NCBI RefSeq assembly: GCF_030159255.1
Contig: NZ_BSCT01000001.1
Location: 310,001 to 374,000 of the forward strand
Reading direction: 5' to 3'
Origin: Bradyrhizobium sp. SSBR45G
Lineage (GTDB): Bacteria; Pseudomonadota; Alphaproteobacteria; Rhizobiales; Xanthobacteraceae
Length of the DNA: 64,000 nt
Notes under the pieces: model-generated
What the model was told of the DNA's origin: nothing
What the model saw: only the letters and a program-made list of their open reading frames with translations
Database searches by the model: none
In this document: piece after piece, positions 17,318 through 26,415 of the stretch
Layout of the letters: every line of letters begins with the position of its first letter
Numbering within the stretch: position 1 is the first letter of the stretch
Translations under genes and position numbers: made by a program

Positions 17318-17971
17318 GTGTCTGAATTCATTGATGAAGTAGATGAAGAGGTCCGCCGGGAACAGCTCAAGAAGCTGTGGGACCGCTATTCGCTGCTTTT
17401 CATCGCCATCGCGGTGCTGATCATCGCGGGCGTGGGTGGCTGGCGCGGCTACTCGTATCTCGAGGCCCAGAAGGCCGCCGAGGCTGGCGTGTCCTTCAAC
17501 AAGGCCCTCGAGCTGTCCGAACAGAACAAGCACGCCGAGGCGGAGAAGGCCTTTGCCGATGTTGCGGCCACGGCACCATCCGGATACCGCATGCTGGCCC
17601 GGTTCCATCAGGCCGCCGAGGCGGCGCTGCGGGACAACGCCGCTGCCGTGAAGCTCTATGACGAGCTCGCCGCCGACCGCAGCATCGGCGCCGAGCAGCA
17701 GTCGATGGCGCGGCTGCGCGCGGCCGGTCTGCTGGTCGACACCGCGCCTTACGCCGACCTGAAGCCGCGCCTCGACGGCGAGACCGCGCCCGGCGCACCG
17801 TTCCGTCACGCCGCGCGCGAGCTGCTGGCGCTGTCGGCGTGGAAGGCCAATGATGCGGCTGCCGCCCGCCAGTGGCTGGACATGATTTCGCTGGATGGTG
17901 AGACACCGCCCGGCCTGCGCTCGCGCGCCGAGGCACTGCAGGCGCTGCTGCCTGCCGTTGCCAAGAGCTGA
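17318..17971 (+). CDS. YfgM-like tetratricopeptide membrane protein
   Basis: The 217-residue protein has an N-terminal cytoplasmic stretch (MSEFIDEVDEEVRREQLKKL), one membrane helix (LLFIAIAVLIIAGVGGW) and a periplasmic TPR-like domain with repeated A-rich helices (KAAEAGVSFNKALELSEQNK ...). This is the YfgM / tetratricopeptide-like family, an ancillary SecYEG partner that hands secreted proteins to periplasmic chaperones. It starts with GTG. It lies two genes upstream of der, the usual location, although the beta-propeller lipoprotein BamB that normally lies between is missing. Confidence 0.85.
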   Translation: MSEFIDEVDEEVRREQLKKLWDRYSLLFIAIAVLIIAGVGGWRGYSYLEAQKAAEAGVSFNKALELSEQNKHAEAEKAFADVAATAPSGYRMLARFHQAAEAALRDNAAAVKLYDELAADRSIGAEQQSMARLRAAGLLVDTAPYADLKPRLDGETAPGAPFRHAARELLALSAWKANDAAAARQWLDMISLDGETPPGLRSRAEALQALLPAVAKS

Positions 17972-18022
17972 TGGTGAGCCGATCGCGACCTGTGCGACGG
18001 CGAAACTGAGTTTGATCGGAAA

Positions 18023-18568
18023 ATGACGACCATGCGCCGCCCCCAACGCCTCATCGCCCTGACCGTCCTCGCCGCCCTGACAGGCGTTCTCGGCGGCTGC
18101 GCCAGCGGCGGCAGCTTCGATCCCTCGGATATGCTCGACTTCCTGGATACGAAGAAGAAGCTGCCCGGTGATCGCAAGCCGGTGTTCCCCGAAGGCGTGC
18201 CCGGTCTCGAGCAGGGCGTGCCGAAGGAGCTCTACAAGGGCGCGCAGCAGCAGCAGATGAATGATCCAGGCGCGCAGGCGGCCGCCCCGCCGCCGGCTCC
18301 CGCAGAGGAGCCGAAAGGCAAGAAGGGCGCCAAGGGCCGCCAGCAGGCCGCGGTGAGCAATCCGGCGCCCGCCGATCCGCAGGACGGCGAGGCTGCTGCG
18401 GTCGAGGAGGGCGCTGCGGCCGTTCCGGCGGCGCCGAAGCCGAAGAAGATCGTTCGCCGCCGCACCACCGCGCCGCCGCCGGATGAGGCCGCGCCCGCGC
18501 AGCAGCCTGTCCGGCAGTCCAGCGGCCAGTTCCCGGCGCCGGTCCCGAGCGGCTCCTTCAACCGTTAA
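18023..18568 (+). CDS. small Pro/Ala/Lys-rich lipoprotein between YfgM-like gene and der
   Basis: The 181-residue product has a lipoprotein signal with lipobox LGGC (Cys about residue 29), then a conserved-looking acidic/basic stretch ([20 protein letters not shown]) and a low-complexity tail rich in Pro, Ala, Lys and Gln ending in SGSFNR. The KKLPGDR stretch resembles the sequence just after the lipobox in alphaproteobacterial BamB, but the beta-propeller is absent. It may be a spacer-type envelope lipoprotein or a shortened BamB relative. It lies 51 bp after the YfgM-like gene and 82 bp before der, so it is likely co-transcribed. Confidence 0.75.
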   Translation: MTTMRRPQRLIALTVLAALTGVLGGCASGGSFDPSDMLDFLDTKKKLPGDRKPVFPEGVPGLEQGVPKELYKGAQQQQMNDPGAQAAAPPPAPAEEPKGKKGAKGRQQAAVSNPAPADPQDGEAAAVEEGAAAVPAAPKPKKIVRRRTTAPPPDEAAPAQQPVRQSSGQFPAPVPSGSFNR

Positions 18569-18650
18569 GGCCGTCCGCGAATCGCACGATCGCCGGTTCG
18601 GTTTTGCGTCCGGATGCGCTACAGCTGCGCGCTCACGCGCACGGATCATC

Positions 18651-20021
18651 ATGCCTTTCACCATCGCCATCATCGGCCGGCCCAACGTCGGCAAATCGAC
18701 CCTGTTCAACCGCCTGGTGGGACAGAAGCTGGCGCTCGTCGACGACATGCCGGGCGTCACCCGCGATCGCCGCGAGGGCGAGGCCAAGCTGTATGATCTC
18801 AATTTCACGATCATCGACACCGCCGGTCTCGACGAGGGCCCCAAGGGCTCGCTGACTGCGCGGATGCAGGAGCAGACGGAGACCGCGATCGCGCTCGCGG
18901 ATGCGCTGTTCTTCGTGATCGACGCCCGTATCGGCCTGACGCCGGCCGACCGCGCCTTCGCCGACTTCGCCCGCCGCGCCGACAAGCCGGTGCTGCTGCT
19001 TGCCAACAAGAGCGAGGGCAAGCATGGCGAGCTCGGCGCGATGGAGTCCTACGCCCTCGGGCTCGGCGATCCCATCCAGATCTCGGCCGAGCACGGCGAG
19101 GGCATTGGCGAACTCTACGATGCCGTCAGCAAGCTGGTGCCGCCCACGGAGGACGAGGACGATGAGCACGAGGAGACCGACGAGGAGCGCGCCGCACGGC
19201 CGATCCGCGTCGCCATCGTCGGCCGCCCCAATGCTGGCAAGTCGACGCTGATCAATCACCTGCTCGGCGAGGAGCGCCTCCTGACCAGCCCCGAGGCTGG
19301 CACCACGCGCGATTCGATCGCCGTCGAGATCGAATGGAAGGGCCGCGGCTTCCGTGTCTTCGACACCGCGGGTCTGCGCCGGCGCTCGCGCATCGAGGAG
19401 AAGCTCGAGAAGCTGTCGGTCGCCGATGCGCTGCGCGCGGTGCGGTTCGCCGAGGTGGTCGTGCTGATGATGGACGCGCAGAACCGCTTCGAGGAGCAGG
19501 ATCTGCGCATCGCCGACCTGATCGAGCGCGAGGGCCGGGCGCTGGTGATCGCGGTCAACAAATGGGACCTGATGGAGGCCCAGCCCGGCCAGATCTCGAT
19601 GCTGCGCCGGGACGCCGATCATTGGCTGCCGCAGATCGCGGGCGCGCCGATCGTGGCGGTGTCGGGCCTGAGAGGCGAGGGCATCGACCGGCTGATGCAG
19701 GCGATCGTCGATTCCTACGCCGTCTGGAACAAGCGCGTGTCGACCGCTGCGCTGAACCGCTGGTTCGAGGAGGCCATCGCCAACAATCCGCCGCCGGCGG
19801 TGTCGGGCCGCCGTCTCAAGCTCAACTACATCACCCAGACCAAGGCGCGGCCGCCGAGCTTCGTGCTGTTCTGCTCGCGGGCCGACGCGATCCCGCAATC
19901 CTATCTGCGCTATCTCACCAACTCGATGCGCGAGACCTTCGCCCTGCCGGGCACGCCGGTGCGGATTACGCTCCGCGAGAAGGCCAATCCGTTCGCCCAC
20001 AAGCGCAAGCGGCCGAACTGA
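18651..20021 (+). CDS. der: ribosome-associated GTPase Der (EngA)
   Basis: The 456-residue protein has two tandem GTPase domains and a C-terminal KH-like domain, which together define Der, needed for 50S subunit maturation. Domain 1 starts [20 protein letters not shown] with G3 DTAGLDEG and G4 NKSEG; domain 2 starts [20 protein letters not shown] near residue 188 with DTAGLRRRS and NKWDLM. The KH region ends in [11 protein letters not shown]. The ATG at 18651 starts the first G domain; longer in-frame starts upstream have no similarity. Confidence 0.96.
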   Translation: MPFTIAIIGRPNVGKSTLFNRLVGQKLALVDDMPGVTRDRREGEAKLYDLNFTIIDTAGLDEGPKGSLTARMQEQTETAIALADALFFVIDARIGLTPADRAFADFARRADKPVLLLANKSEGKHGELGAMESYALGLGDPIQISAEHGEGIGELYDAVSKLVPPTEDEDDEHEETDEERAARPIRVAIVGRPNAGKSTLINHLLGEERLLTSPEAGTTRDSIAVEIEWKGRGFRVFDTAGLRRRSRIEEKLEKLSVADALRAVRFAEVVVLMMDAQNRFEEQDLRIADLIEREGRALVIAVNKWDLMEAQPGQISMLRRDADHWLPQIAGAPIVAVSGLRGEGIDRLMQAIVDSYAVWNKRVSTAALNRWFEEAIANNPPPAVSGRRLKLNYITQTKARPPSFVLFCSRADAIPQSYLRYLTNSMRETFALPGTPVRITLREKANPFAHKRKRPN

Positions 20022-20090
20022 GCGGTACTGCCGCGTTGGATCGGCCTGACATTGTCGGCATGATCGAACGGGCGTTTCCATCGCGTCTCC

Positions 20091-21557
20091 CTAATCCGCC
20101 GAAAACCCGAACGGGATCGACGACGTCCTGAAATCGTCCGGCAGGATCTCGCGGCCGATCGGCGGCGCCGAGCGGGCCGCGCATTTCGGCCGGTGGCAGA
20201 CGCGGCAGGCGACCCCGATCGGGGTCGGTTCGTCGGCATCGGGACCGTGGCCGTCGCGGGTGTAGATCAGTTGGCCCGCATGCTCGGCGGCGCAGCCGAC
20301 CGCAATGGCGCGCTCGACCCGGACGGCGCCGTAGGAGCCGCCGCCGGCAGTGACGGTACGGGCGATCGAGAAGAAGCGGCGGCCGTCCGGCAGCTCCAGC
20401 CATTGCGTGATGATCTGGCGCGGCGTCTTGAAGATGCCGTGCACCGACCACAGCGGGCAGGCGCCGCCGTGCCTTGCGAACGGAAAGCCGGCGCCGTCGA
20501 GCAGTTTTGAGACGTTGCCGGCGGGATCGACGCGGATCAGGAAGAACGGGATCTTCTCGGCGCCCGGCTTCTGCAAGGTCGTGACGCGATGCGCCGTCTG
20601 CTCGAAGCTGGTGCCGAACTGCCGCGCCAGCGCTTCGAGATCGTAGGCCCTGGCGTCGACGGCTTTCGCGAAGATCGAGTAGGGCATGATGATCGCAGCC
20701 GCCGCATAGGCCGCGAGCGCGCGGCGCGCCAGCAGCTCGGCGGTCTTGCTGGCGAACTTGCCGTCCTCGAGTGCCGCGCCGATCTCGTTGTCGAGCTCGA
20801 GGTAAGCGAGCTGCCGCGCCAGCTCGAACTTCAGGCTCGCGCTGTCGAGCGAATCCTCGATCAGCAATTGCCGGCGATGCAGATCGAGCCGCCTGAGCGA
20901 GCCGAGCATGACGTTCGGCGGCATGTAGCGGACCTGCAGATTGTGCCGCACGCGAAACCGCTCGATGAAGCCCGCAGGGCTGGCGGAGACCTGCGGCGAG
21001 CCGGTCGCCGAGCCTTGGAAGATCGCTTGCGCCAGCCGCTCCGCGGCGTCGTCGAGACCCGCAAAATTGTTGCGGCGGGCGGCCAGGAAGCGGCGGACGT
21101 CGGCGACGGGATCGTTGGCGTCGAAGCCGTCGGGTAGCGGCGGGCCGCCGGAGGTTGCGGGCGCCCGCTCGGCCAGCGCCAGCTGCTCCTCGCGATAGGC
21201 CGTGTAGAGCCGCAGGAAGGCCTCGGTCATCCCGGGATAGCTGACGGCGAGGTCGGAAATCTCCAGCGCGGGGATGTCGATGTCGGAGAACATCGGATCC
21301 TTCAGGACCGACTGCATCCGCGCGGTGTGGTCGGCGCCGCCGTCGCCGGCGAGATCGGCGAGGTCGATCTTGTAGGTCCGGGCCAGCCGCAGCAGCATGT
21401 CGGCCGTGACCGGCCTCTGATTCCGCTCCAGAAGCGCCACGTAAGGCGCTGATATTTCGAGGTCCGCGGCCATGTCGGCCTGGGTCAGGCCGAGCTCGCG
21501 CCGGAGCCGGCGCAGGCGCGGGCCCATGAAGATCGATCGTGCCGTGGCTGTCGACAT
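20091..21557 (-). CDS. ScfR/RamB-type XRE transcriptional regulator, divergent from isocitrate lyase
   Basis: The 488-residue protein has an N-terminal XRE helix-turn-helix (LRRLRRELGLTQADMAADLE, then ISAPYVALLERNQRPVTADM), an IrrE/ImmA-like central part and a C-terminal DUF2083-type domain ending with a cysteine cluster (GVACRVCHRPKC). This matches the short-chain fatty acyl regulator family that includes RamB, which controls glyoxylate-cycle genes in actinobacteria. It is transcribed away from aceA, and the 144-bp gap contains inverted repeats suitable as operators, so control of aceA and of itself is likely. The effector (propionyl- or acetyl-CoA-like) is inferred from the family. Confidence 0.88.
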   Translation of the reverse strand: MSTATARSIFMGPRLRRLRRELGLTQADMAADLEISAPYVALLERNQRPVTADMLLRLARTYKIDLADLAGDGGADHTARMQSVLKDPMFSDIDIPALEISDLAVSYPGMTEAFLRLYTAYREEQLALAERAPATSGGPPLPDGFDANDPVADVRRFLAARRNNFAGLDDAAERLAQAIFQGSATGSPQVSASPAGFIERFRVRHNLQVRYMPPNVMLGSLRRLDLHRRQLLIEDSLDSASLKFELARQLAYLELDNEIGAALEDGKFASKTAELLARRALAAYAAAAIIMPYSIFAKAVDARAYDLEALARQFGTSFEQTAHRVTTLQKPGAEKIPFFLIRVDPAGNVSKLLDGAGFPFARHGGACPLWSVHGIFKTPRQIITQWLELPDGRRFFSIARTVTAGGGSYGAVRVERAIAVGCAAEHAGQLIYTRDGHGPDADEPTPIGVACRVCHRPKCAARSAPPIGREILPDDFRTSSIPFGFSAD

Positions 21558-21572
21558 GGTCAAATCCCGGTT

Positions 21573-21589
21573 CTGTAATCTCCTTACAG
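21573..21589. promoter_or_regulatory. operator-like inverted repeat between the ScfR-type gene and aceA
   Basis: CTGTAATCTCCTTACAG is a 6-bp perfect inverted repeat with a 5-bp spacer, 16 bp upstream of the regulator start. Its half-site (TTACAG / CTGTAA) is similar to the half-site of the next element. It could block transcription of the regulator gene. Confidence 0.5.
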
Positions 21590-21603
21590 CTATACACGAG
21601 AAG

Positions 21604-21620
21604 TTTGTAAAGTGTGACAA
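21604..21620. promoter_or_regulatory. second TGTAA/TGACAA half-site pair upstream of aceA
   Basis: TTTGTAAAGTGTGACAA contains a direct TGTAA-TGACAA arrangement sharing the TGTAA core of the inverted repeat at 21573-21589. RamB-type regulators bind short AT-rich TTTGCAAA-like sites, so a related site here is plausible. A further TTACAATAG lies at 21660. Confidence 0.35.
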
Positions 21621-21701
21621 GCTTTCCGCGCAATGTCTGGTCCGCCGTTCCCGCGTGCTTACAATAGGTCCCAGGTTGTCCTTAACCGAGGGATCACGGA
21701 C

Positions 21702-23339
21702 ATGAACTTCCAACCGCGTGGATTGAGCGACCAGGCCATCATGGGACCGGCCTCCTACCAGGCCGAAGTCGAGGCGGCGCGTGCGCTGCTCGAGACCAAC
21801 CCGACCTGGAACGGCGTCACCGCCGAGGCCGTGGCGCGCATGCGCCTGCAGAACCGCTTCAAGACCGGCCTCGACGTCGCCCGCTACACCGCCGCCGTGA
21901 TGCGCGCCGACATGGCCGCCTATGACGAGGACAGCACCAAGTACACCCAGTCGCTGGGCTGCTGGCACGGCTTCATCGCGCAGCAGAAGCTGATCTCGAT
22001 CAAGAAGCATTTCGGCAAGACCGACCGCCGCTACCTCTATCTCTCCGGCTGGATGATCGCGGCGCTGCGCTCCGAATTCGGCCCGCTGCCGGACCAGTCG
22101 ATGCACGAGAAGACCTCGGTGCCCGCGCTGATCGAGGAACTCTACACCTTCCTGCGCCAGGCCGACTCGCGCGAGCTCAATGATCTGTTCCGCACGCTGG
22201 ACGCGGCCCGCAAGGCCGGCGACAAGGCGAAGGAGACCGAGATCATCGCCAAGATCGACGGCTTCCAGACCCATGTCGTCCCGGTCATCGCCGACATCGA
22301 CGCCGGCTTCGGCAATGCGGAAGCGACCTATCTGCTCGCCAAGAAGATGATCGAGGCGGGCGCCTGCGCGCTGCAGATCGAGAACCAGGTCTCCGACGAG
22401 AAGCAGTGCGGCCACCAGGACGGCAAGGTCACCGTGCCGCATGACGTGTTCCTGGCCAAGATCCGCGCCTGCCGCCACGCCTTCCTGGAGCTCGGCGTCG
22501 AGGACGGCATCATCGTCACCCGCACCGACTCGCTCGGCGCCGGCCTGACGCAGCAGATCGCCTTCTCGAGCCAGCCCGGCGATCTCGGCGACCAGTACAA
22601 CAGCTTCCTCGACTGCGAGGAGGTGACGCCCGCGAACGCCCGCAATGGCGACGTCATCATCAACCGCGACGGCAAGATGCTGCGTCCGAAGCGGCTGCCC
22701 TCCAACCTCTACCAGTTCCGTCCCGGCACCGGTGAGGACCGCTGCGTGCTCGACTGCATCACCTCGCTGCAGAACGGGGCCGACCTGCTGTGGATCGAGA
22801 CCGAGAAGCCGCATATCGAGCAGATCGCCAAGATGGTCGACCGCATCCGCAAGGTGATCCCGAACGCCAAGCTCGCCTACAACAACTCGCCGTCGTTCAA
22901 CTGGACCCTCAACTTCCGTTGGCAGGTCTATGACGCGATGAAGGAGGCGGGCCAGGACGTCAGCAGGTACAACCGCGCCGAGCTGATGAAGGCGGAGTAC
23001 GACGACACCCCGCTGGCGAAGGAAGCCGACGAGCGCATCCGCACCTTCCAGGCGGATTCGGCCAAGCGCGCCGGCATCTTCCACCACCTCATCACGCTGC
23101 CGACCTACCACACGGCCGCGCTCTCGACCGACAACCTCGCCCGCGAGTACTTCGGCGAGCAGGGCATGCTGGGCTACGTCAAGAACGTCCAGCGCGCCGA
23201 GATCCGCCAGGGCATCGCCTGCGTCAAGCACCAGAACATGGCCGGCTCCGACATCGGCGACGACCACAAGGAATACTTTGCCGGCGACAAGGCCCTGAAG
23301 GCCGGCGGCGCGCACAACACGATGAACCAGTTCGGCTGA
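21702..23339 (+). CDS. aceA: isocitrate lyase
   Basis: The 545-residue enzyme splits isocitrate into glyoxylate and succinate, the entry step of the glyoxylate shunt for growth on acetate or fatty acids. The catalytic loop reads EKQCGH with Cys236, i.e. the longer isocitrate-lyase subgroup with KQCGH rather than KKCGH. Other landmarks are SLGCWHGF, VPVIADIDAGFGNAEATYLL and YNNSPSFNW. The ATG at 21702 follows an ACCGAGGGATCA ribosome site. Transcription is likely controlled by the divergent ScfR-type regulator, and a hairpin terminator follows. Confidence 0.96.
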   Translation: MNFQPRGLSDQAIMGPASYQAEVEAARALLETNPTWNGVTAEAVARMRLQNRFKTGLDVARYTAAVMRADMAAYDEDSTKYTQSLGCWHGFIAQQKLISIKKHFGKTDRRYLYLSGWMIAALRSEFGPLPDQSMHEKTSVPALIEELYTFLRQADSRELNDLFRTLDAARKAGDKAKETEIIAKIDGFQTHVVPVIADIDAGFGNAEATYLLAKKMIEAGACALQIENQVSDEKQCGHQDGKVTVPHDVFLAKIRACRHAFLELGVEDGIIVTRTDSLGAGLTQQIAFSSQPGDLGDQYNSFLDCEEVTPANARNGDVIINRDGKMLRPKRLPSNLYQFRPGTGEDRCVLDCITSLQNGADLLWIETEKPHIEQIAKMVDRIRKVIPNAKLAYNNSPSFNWTLNFRWQVYDAMKEAGQDVSRYNRAELMKAEYDDTPLAKEADERIRTFQADSAKRAGIFHHLITLPTYHTAALSTDNLAREYFGEQGMLGYVKNVQRAEIRQGIACVKHQNMAGSDIGDDHKEYFAGDKALKAGGAHNTMNQFG

Positions 23340-23371
23340 GCTCTGCCGGGTGAACCGCTGAACTGACAAGG

Positions 23372-23410
23372 CCCGTCTGGTGCGGCAGCGCTCCAGGCGG
23401 GTTTTGCTTT
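23372..23410 (+). terminator. intrinsic terminator after aceA
   Basis: CCCGTCTGG and CCAGGCGGG form a 9-bp stem (one G-T pair) with a 12-nt loop, followed by TTTTGCTTTTG. Confidence 0.75.
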
Positions 23411-23497
23411 TGCTTAGACTCTCCGATCCGCAACTCGCTTTCCAATCGATGAGCGCGCTGCTCATGGCCAATCTGCAACTCCGGCTTCGGACCTCAA

Positions 23498-23607
23498 CCC
23501 TCATGGTGAGGAGCGCCGCCCTTGCGGCGCGTCTCGAACCATGAGGCCACAGTAGGGGGCCTCGCCCTTCGAGACGCCCGCCTGCGGCGGGCTCCTCAGG
23601 GTGAGGG
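23498..23607. repeat. palindromic intergenic repeat (GAGGAGC / CGTCTCGAA family)
   Basis: The segment contains two nested hairpins: CTCATGGTGAGGAGCGCCGC with GCGGCGCGTCTCGAACCATGAG, and TTCGAGACGCCCGCCTGC with GCGGGCTCCTCAGGGTGAG. The same sequence types occur at 31115-31302, so this is a dispersed family. Confidence 0.75.
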
Positions 23608-23660
23608 GCAAAGGCCGTATTCCTGTCGCCATCAGCCTTCACCAGCGTGACTGGACTCTC

Positions 23661-24284
23661 TCACCGCTCACTCACCGCCAGCCGTGCACCCAGCAGCGCG
23701 AAGCCGCCGGCAAACGCTCGGCGCAGCCAGGCCATGACGCGGGGCCGGCTGACGACGCGATCGCGCACGGCTGCTGCAAACAGCCCGTAGACCACGAACA
23801 CCGCGAACGTCATCGCCATGAACGTCGCCGACAGCTCCAGCATCATCGCGAGCGGATGCGACTCATCCGGTGCAATGAACTGCGGCAGGAAGGCGAGGAA
23901 GAAGATCGACAGTTTTGGATTGAGGATGTTGATCAGAAAACCGGTCAGCACCACGCGCCCGGCCGAGCGCGCCTCGTCCTTTGCGTCATCCTTCGTCTCC
24001 ACCGACAGCGCGCCGCGCTCGCCGAGCGTCTGCCAGGCCATGTACAAGAGATAGGCGACGCCGCAATATTTCAGCGCGGCAAAGGCCAGCGCGCTGGTGT
24101 GCAGCACCGCGGCAAGCCCGACGATGGCAGCCAGCATCGCCGGGATGATGCCGAGCGTGCAGCCGAACGCGGCGGCGATGCTCAGGCGCGATCCCTTGGT
24201 CAGCGCCACGGCGAGCGTGTAGAGCACGCCGGTGCCGGGCGAGGCCACCACGATCAGCGAGGTCAGCAGAAAGGCAAACGACAT
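23661..24284 (-). CDS. LysE family amino-acid exporter
   Basis: The 207-residue membrane protein has about six hydrophobic segments and the LysE/RhtB family marks: N-terminal SPGTGVLYTLAVALTKGSR, GVAYLLYMAWQTL and the GFLINILNPKLSIFFLAFLPQFI block. These proteins export amino acids or related metabolites by proton antiport. The second residue region reads PGTGVL where the family usually has PGPxxL. A paralogue is encoded at 42905-43531 but the two are clearly diverged. Substrate unknown. Confidence 0.85.
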   Translation of the reverse strand: MSFAFLLTSLIVVASPGTGVLYTLAVALTKGSRLSIAAAFGCTLGIIPAMLAAIVGLAAVLHTSALAFAALKYCGVAYLLYMAWQTLGERGALSVETKDDAKDEARSAGRVVLTGFLINILNPKLSIFFLAFLPQFIAPDESHPLAMMLELSATFMAMTFAVFVVYGLFAAAVRDRVVSRPRVMAWLRRAFAGGFALLGARLAVSER

Positions 24285-24499
24285 CGGCGGGCTCCCAAAT
24301 TCGCGGCCGCATCAGCGAACAGCGCGTCTCACATCGAACGCCAGCATTCCACACAGCGCCGGCGGACGATAGCCGTGACGGGTTCACGCATCGGCGATCA
24401 GGACACGCGGCGTTGCTTGCACGAGCGCGGCCCATGTGTAGACAATGAAGGGCAGGGGCGCGTTCAACCATCGTCGCGACGCATCTCGCGTCCGAGCTT

Positions 24500-24880
24500 T
24501 GCTGGTCGTCTCGCCCTCCGCAAACAGAGGGCGCGGGGAATGCCGGGCTGCAGGCCGCAACCCATGGCCCGCCTGCAGAAGAAAAAGCAGGCGGCAGTCA
24601 CCACAGGTTCAGCCGACATCCGGCATTCCCCGCGCGATGGTCTTCACGCTTATACGCGATCTCCCCGGTGTCCGGCTTGGTAGCCACCGTCGCCCTCGGG
24701 GATCATCATTCCCCGAGAACTTGGCGCCAGCTTCGGGGCGCCAGGACCACGCGATTTCACGTCCGCGACCGACTGTTCGTCCGCGCGCAAGCGCGCTGCA
24801 GCCAGCCGCGGCCACCGCTCCCCGCGCCCAACGTCCGTGACGATCGCGAAGCGCCCCTCTCGAGGAGCACGGGATGGGGA
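24500..24880. repeat. structured non-coding repeat element with nested palindromes
   Basis: CGCGGGGAATGCCGG at 24532-24546 pairs exactly with CCGGCATTCCCCGCG at 24620-24634. Inside the element are a 10-bp hairpin (CTCGGGGATC...TCCCCGAG region, 24695-24717) and a GGCGCC pair (24723-24742). The block resembles a multi-copy non-coding element I know from Bradyrhizobium genomes, where spurious small proteins are often annotated over it. Limits are approximate. Confidence 0.6.
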
Positions 24881-25342
24881 CAGTCAACCATGAGTTTCTG
24901 AAAAAGTGAAGTTGAATATTTTTGCGCTGCCGACTGGACAGGGGTGATCGTGTTGAGTGGCCTGATGAAATGAGTTTTTCCGAGCATCCTCACAGCACAT
25001 CCTGCCGGAAAGCGTAGCGCGGTCGCGCCATGATCCGGCCTCTGCCCGATTTGGTGCTGGCGGCTGCTGCAATTTGTGCATGCACCGAACGCGCTGTCCT
25101 GGCGTTGATCGCGAGGAAGGTCGTGGCGGAGCAGCGGCGTCATGTTGACAACCATGAATTCCCGCCGCTGGCGATCGCCTGACACATCCAAAACCACCGA
25201 TCTAATTGATGGAGGACGACGGCAACTGTGTCCTACACGCAACGTAGTCGGTTTTTGATAGTTACTCTATTCCCCCCGAGGTTGTGGCTATTGTTCCCCA
25301 GATCGGCCCCTGCTACCGCTGGTCAACGACAGTGGGGATGCT
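24881..25342. other. gene-poor region between the repeat element and the lipoprotein gene
   Basis: Base composition is lower in GC than the surroundings and no reading frame has family similarity. A 50-codon frame (ATG 25030 to TGA 25182, protein starting MIRPLPDLVLAAAA) is the only candidate and has no good ribosome site, so I do not call it a gene. It may be eroded coding sequence. Confidence 0.4.
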
Positions 25343-25915
25343 GTGGGGGCTCAAATGGACTGTTTGCGTTGGCTTGCCATTGGGCTGGCCATCCTTGGAG
25401 GGGCGTGTCTTGCAGGGTGTGCCGCGCCGCTCGCGGTCAACAATGTGACCGACATCCGGCCGAACACCGGCAGCCGAGGGATCGACGTCTACGAGCCGAA
25501 GCGCCGGACCGACCCAAGCGCACCCGAGTTCGCGGGTGACCAGCTTGTGGAAGTGCGGACGTTCCACAATCCCGGCCAGAGCGGCGAGGTCGAGATGGCC
25601 GGGGCCTCTTGCTTGCTGGAAGCCACTGGCTTCACCGCAACCATGACGAGCCCCGCAAAGGTGCGCGTGCCGCTCTATCGCGGACAGTCGAGCACGCTGG
25701 CCGTGACGTGCCAGAAGCCTGGCTATCAGAAGCGGATGATCACGGTCGCGCCCTTTGATTCCACGCGCCAGGCTCGTCTGGCCAGCGGCGTCAATGGCGG
25801 GATCCTTGGTGCGGTCATCGTGGCAGGCATCGATGCCGCCGCCGACAATTCGAAGAACGACTGGCGTTATCCCGTGGCGAAGGTCGTGCTGGAGGCCGAT
25901 GCCGCCGGCAGATAA
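25343..25915 (+). CDS. lipoprotein of unknown function
   Basis: The product (190 residues from GTG 25343, 186 from ATG 25355) has a lipoprotein signal with lipobox LAGC. The mature part has a central beta-rich region (VEMAGASCLLEATGFTATMT, TCQKPGYQKRM) with three Cys residues, and near the C-terminus a Gly-rich hydrophobic stretch (GVNGGILGAVIVAGIDAAAD) like those seen in glycine-zipper envelope proteins. It resembles uncharacterised bradyrhizobial lipoproteins; no function can be assigned. Confidence 0.7.
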   Translation: MGAQMDCLRWLAIGLAILGGACLAGCAAPLAVNNVTDIRPNTGSRGIDVYEPKRRTDPSAPEFAGDQLVEVRTFHNPGQSGEVEMAGASCLLEATGFTATMTSPAKVRVPLYRGQSSTLAVTCQKPGYQKRMITVAPFDSTRQARLASGVNGGILGAVIVAGIDAAADNSKNDWRYPVAKVVLEADAAGR

Positions 25916-26035
25916 GGGGCGGATCTTTCGTCACTGGGGCCGATTCCAATTTGGTGCACCGTAAGGGGGCGTCCTGTTGATGCGGTCGGTCCGCCGGCCT
26001 GGCCGCTCGGAGACGCACTCGGCCGGAGAAGCACG

Positions 26036-26326
26036 ATGTCGGAATGGCTGACGACCTATTGGCCGGCCATTCTGGTTGGCGCCGTGTTCGGAACACTCTT
26101 CTCGTTGGTCAGAGACTTCTTGGGCCGATTTGTCTTCAGCGCCGTGCTGTTCCTGATCGCCTACAAGGTGCTCGTCAACGCGATGGGGCATGCCGGTGCG
26201 CGATGGGATCACCAACTCGCCGGCGCCGCCCTCCTGGGGATCTTCGCCGGTTGCCTCGTGCGCCCCGGTGCCGCCCGAATGGTCAGGACATTCAGATTAA
26301 CGGGACATTCCGGCCCGGAATCGTGA
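26036..26326 (+). CDS. small membrane protein, unknown
   Basis: The 96-residue product has two or three hydrophobic helices (WPAILVGAVFGTLFSLV, FVFSAVLFLIAYKVLV, LAGAALLGIFAGCLV) and a basic C-terminal tail. An ATG with GGAGAAGCACG just upstream supports the start. No family was recognised. It lies among small envelope genes and may be specific to this group of bacteria. Confidence 0.55.
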   Translation: MSEWLTTYWPAILVGAVFGTLFSLVRDFLGRFVFSAVLFLIAYKVLVNAMGHAGARWDHQLAGAALLGIFAGCLVRPGAARMVRTFRLTGHSGPES

Positions 26327-26415
26327 TCACATCGCCGGTTGGTGCGGCGGCAGTGCGCTCGATCCCTGCGCCGGCGCCATGCTGCGGAGCGACATCAATG
26401 CCAGGCATTCACGCC

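Noticed and set aside
21558..23642. Minus-strand extension of the regulator frame across aceA
   Set aside because: Shadow of aceA; family similarity of the regulator begins at ATG 21557.
24757..25242. 161-codon minus frame
   Set aside because: It runs through the structured repeat and shows the Ser/Arg/Gly-rich pattern of spurious proteins annotated over this element.
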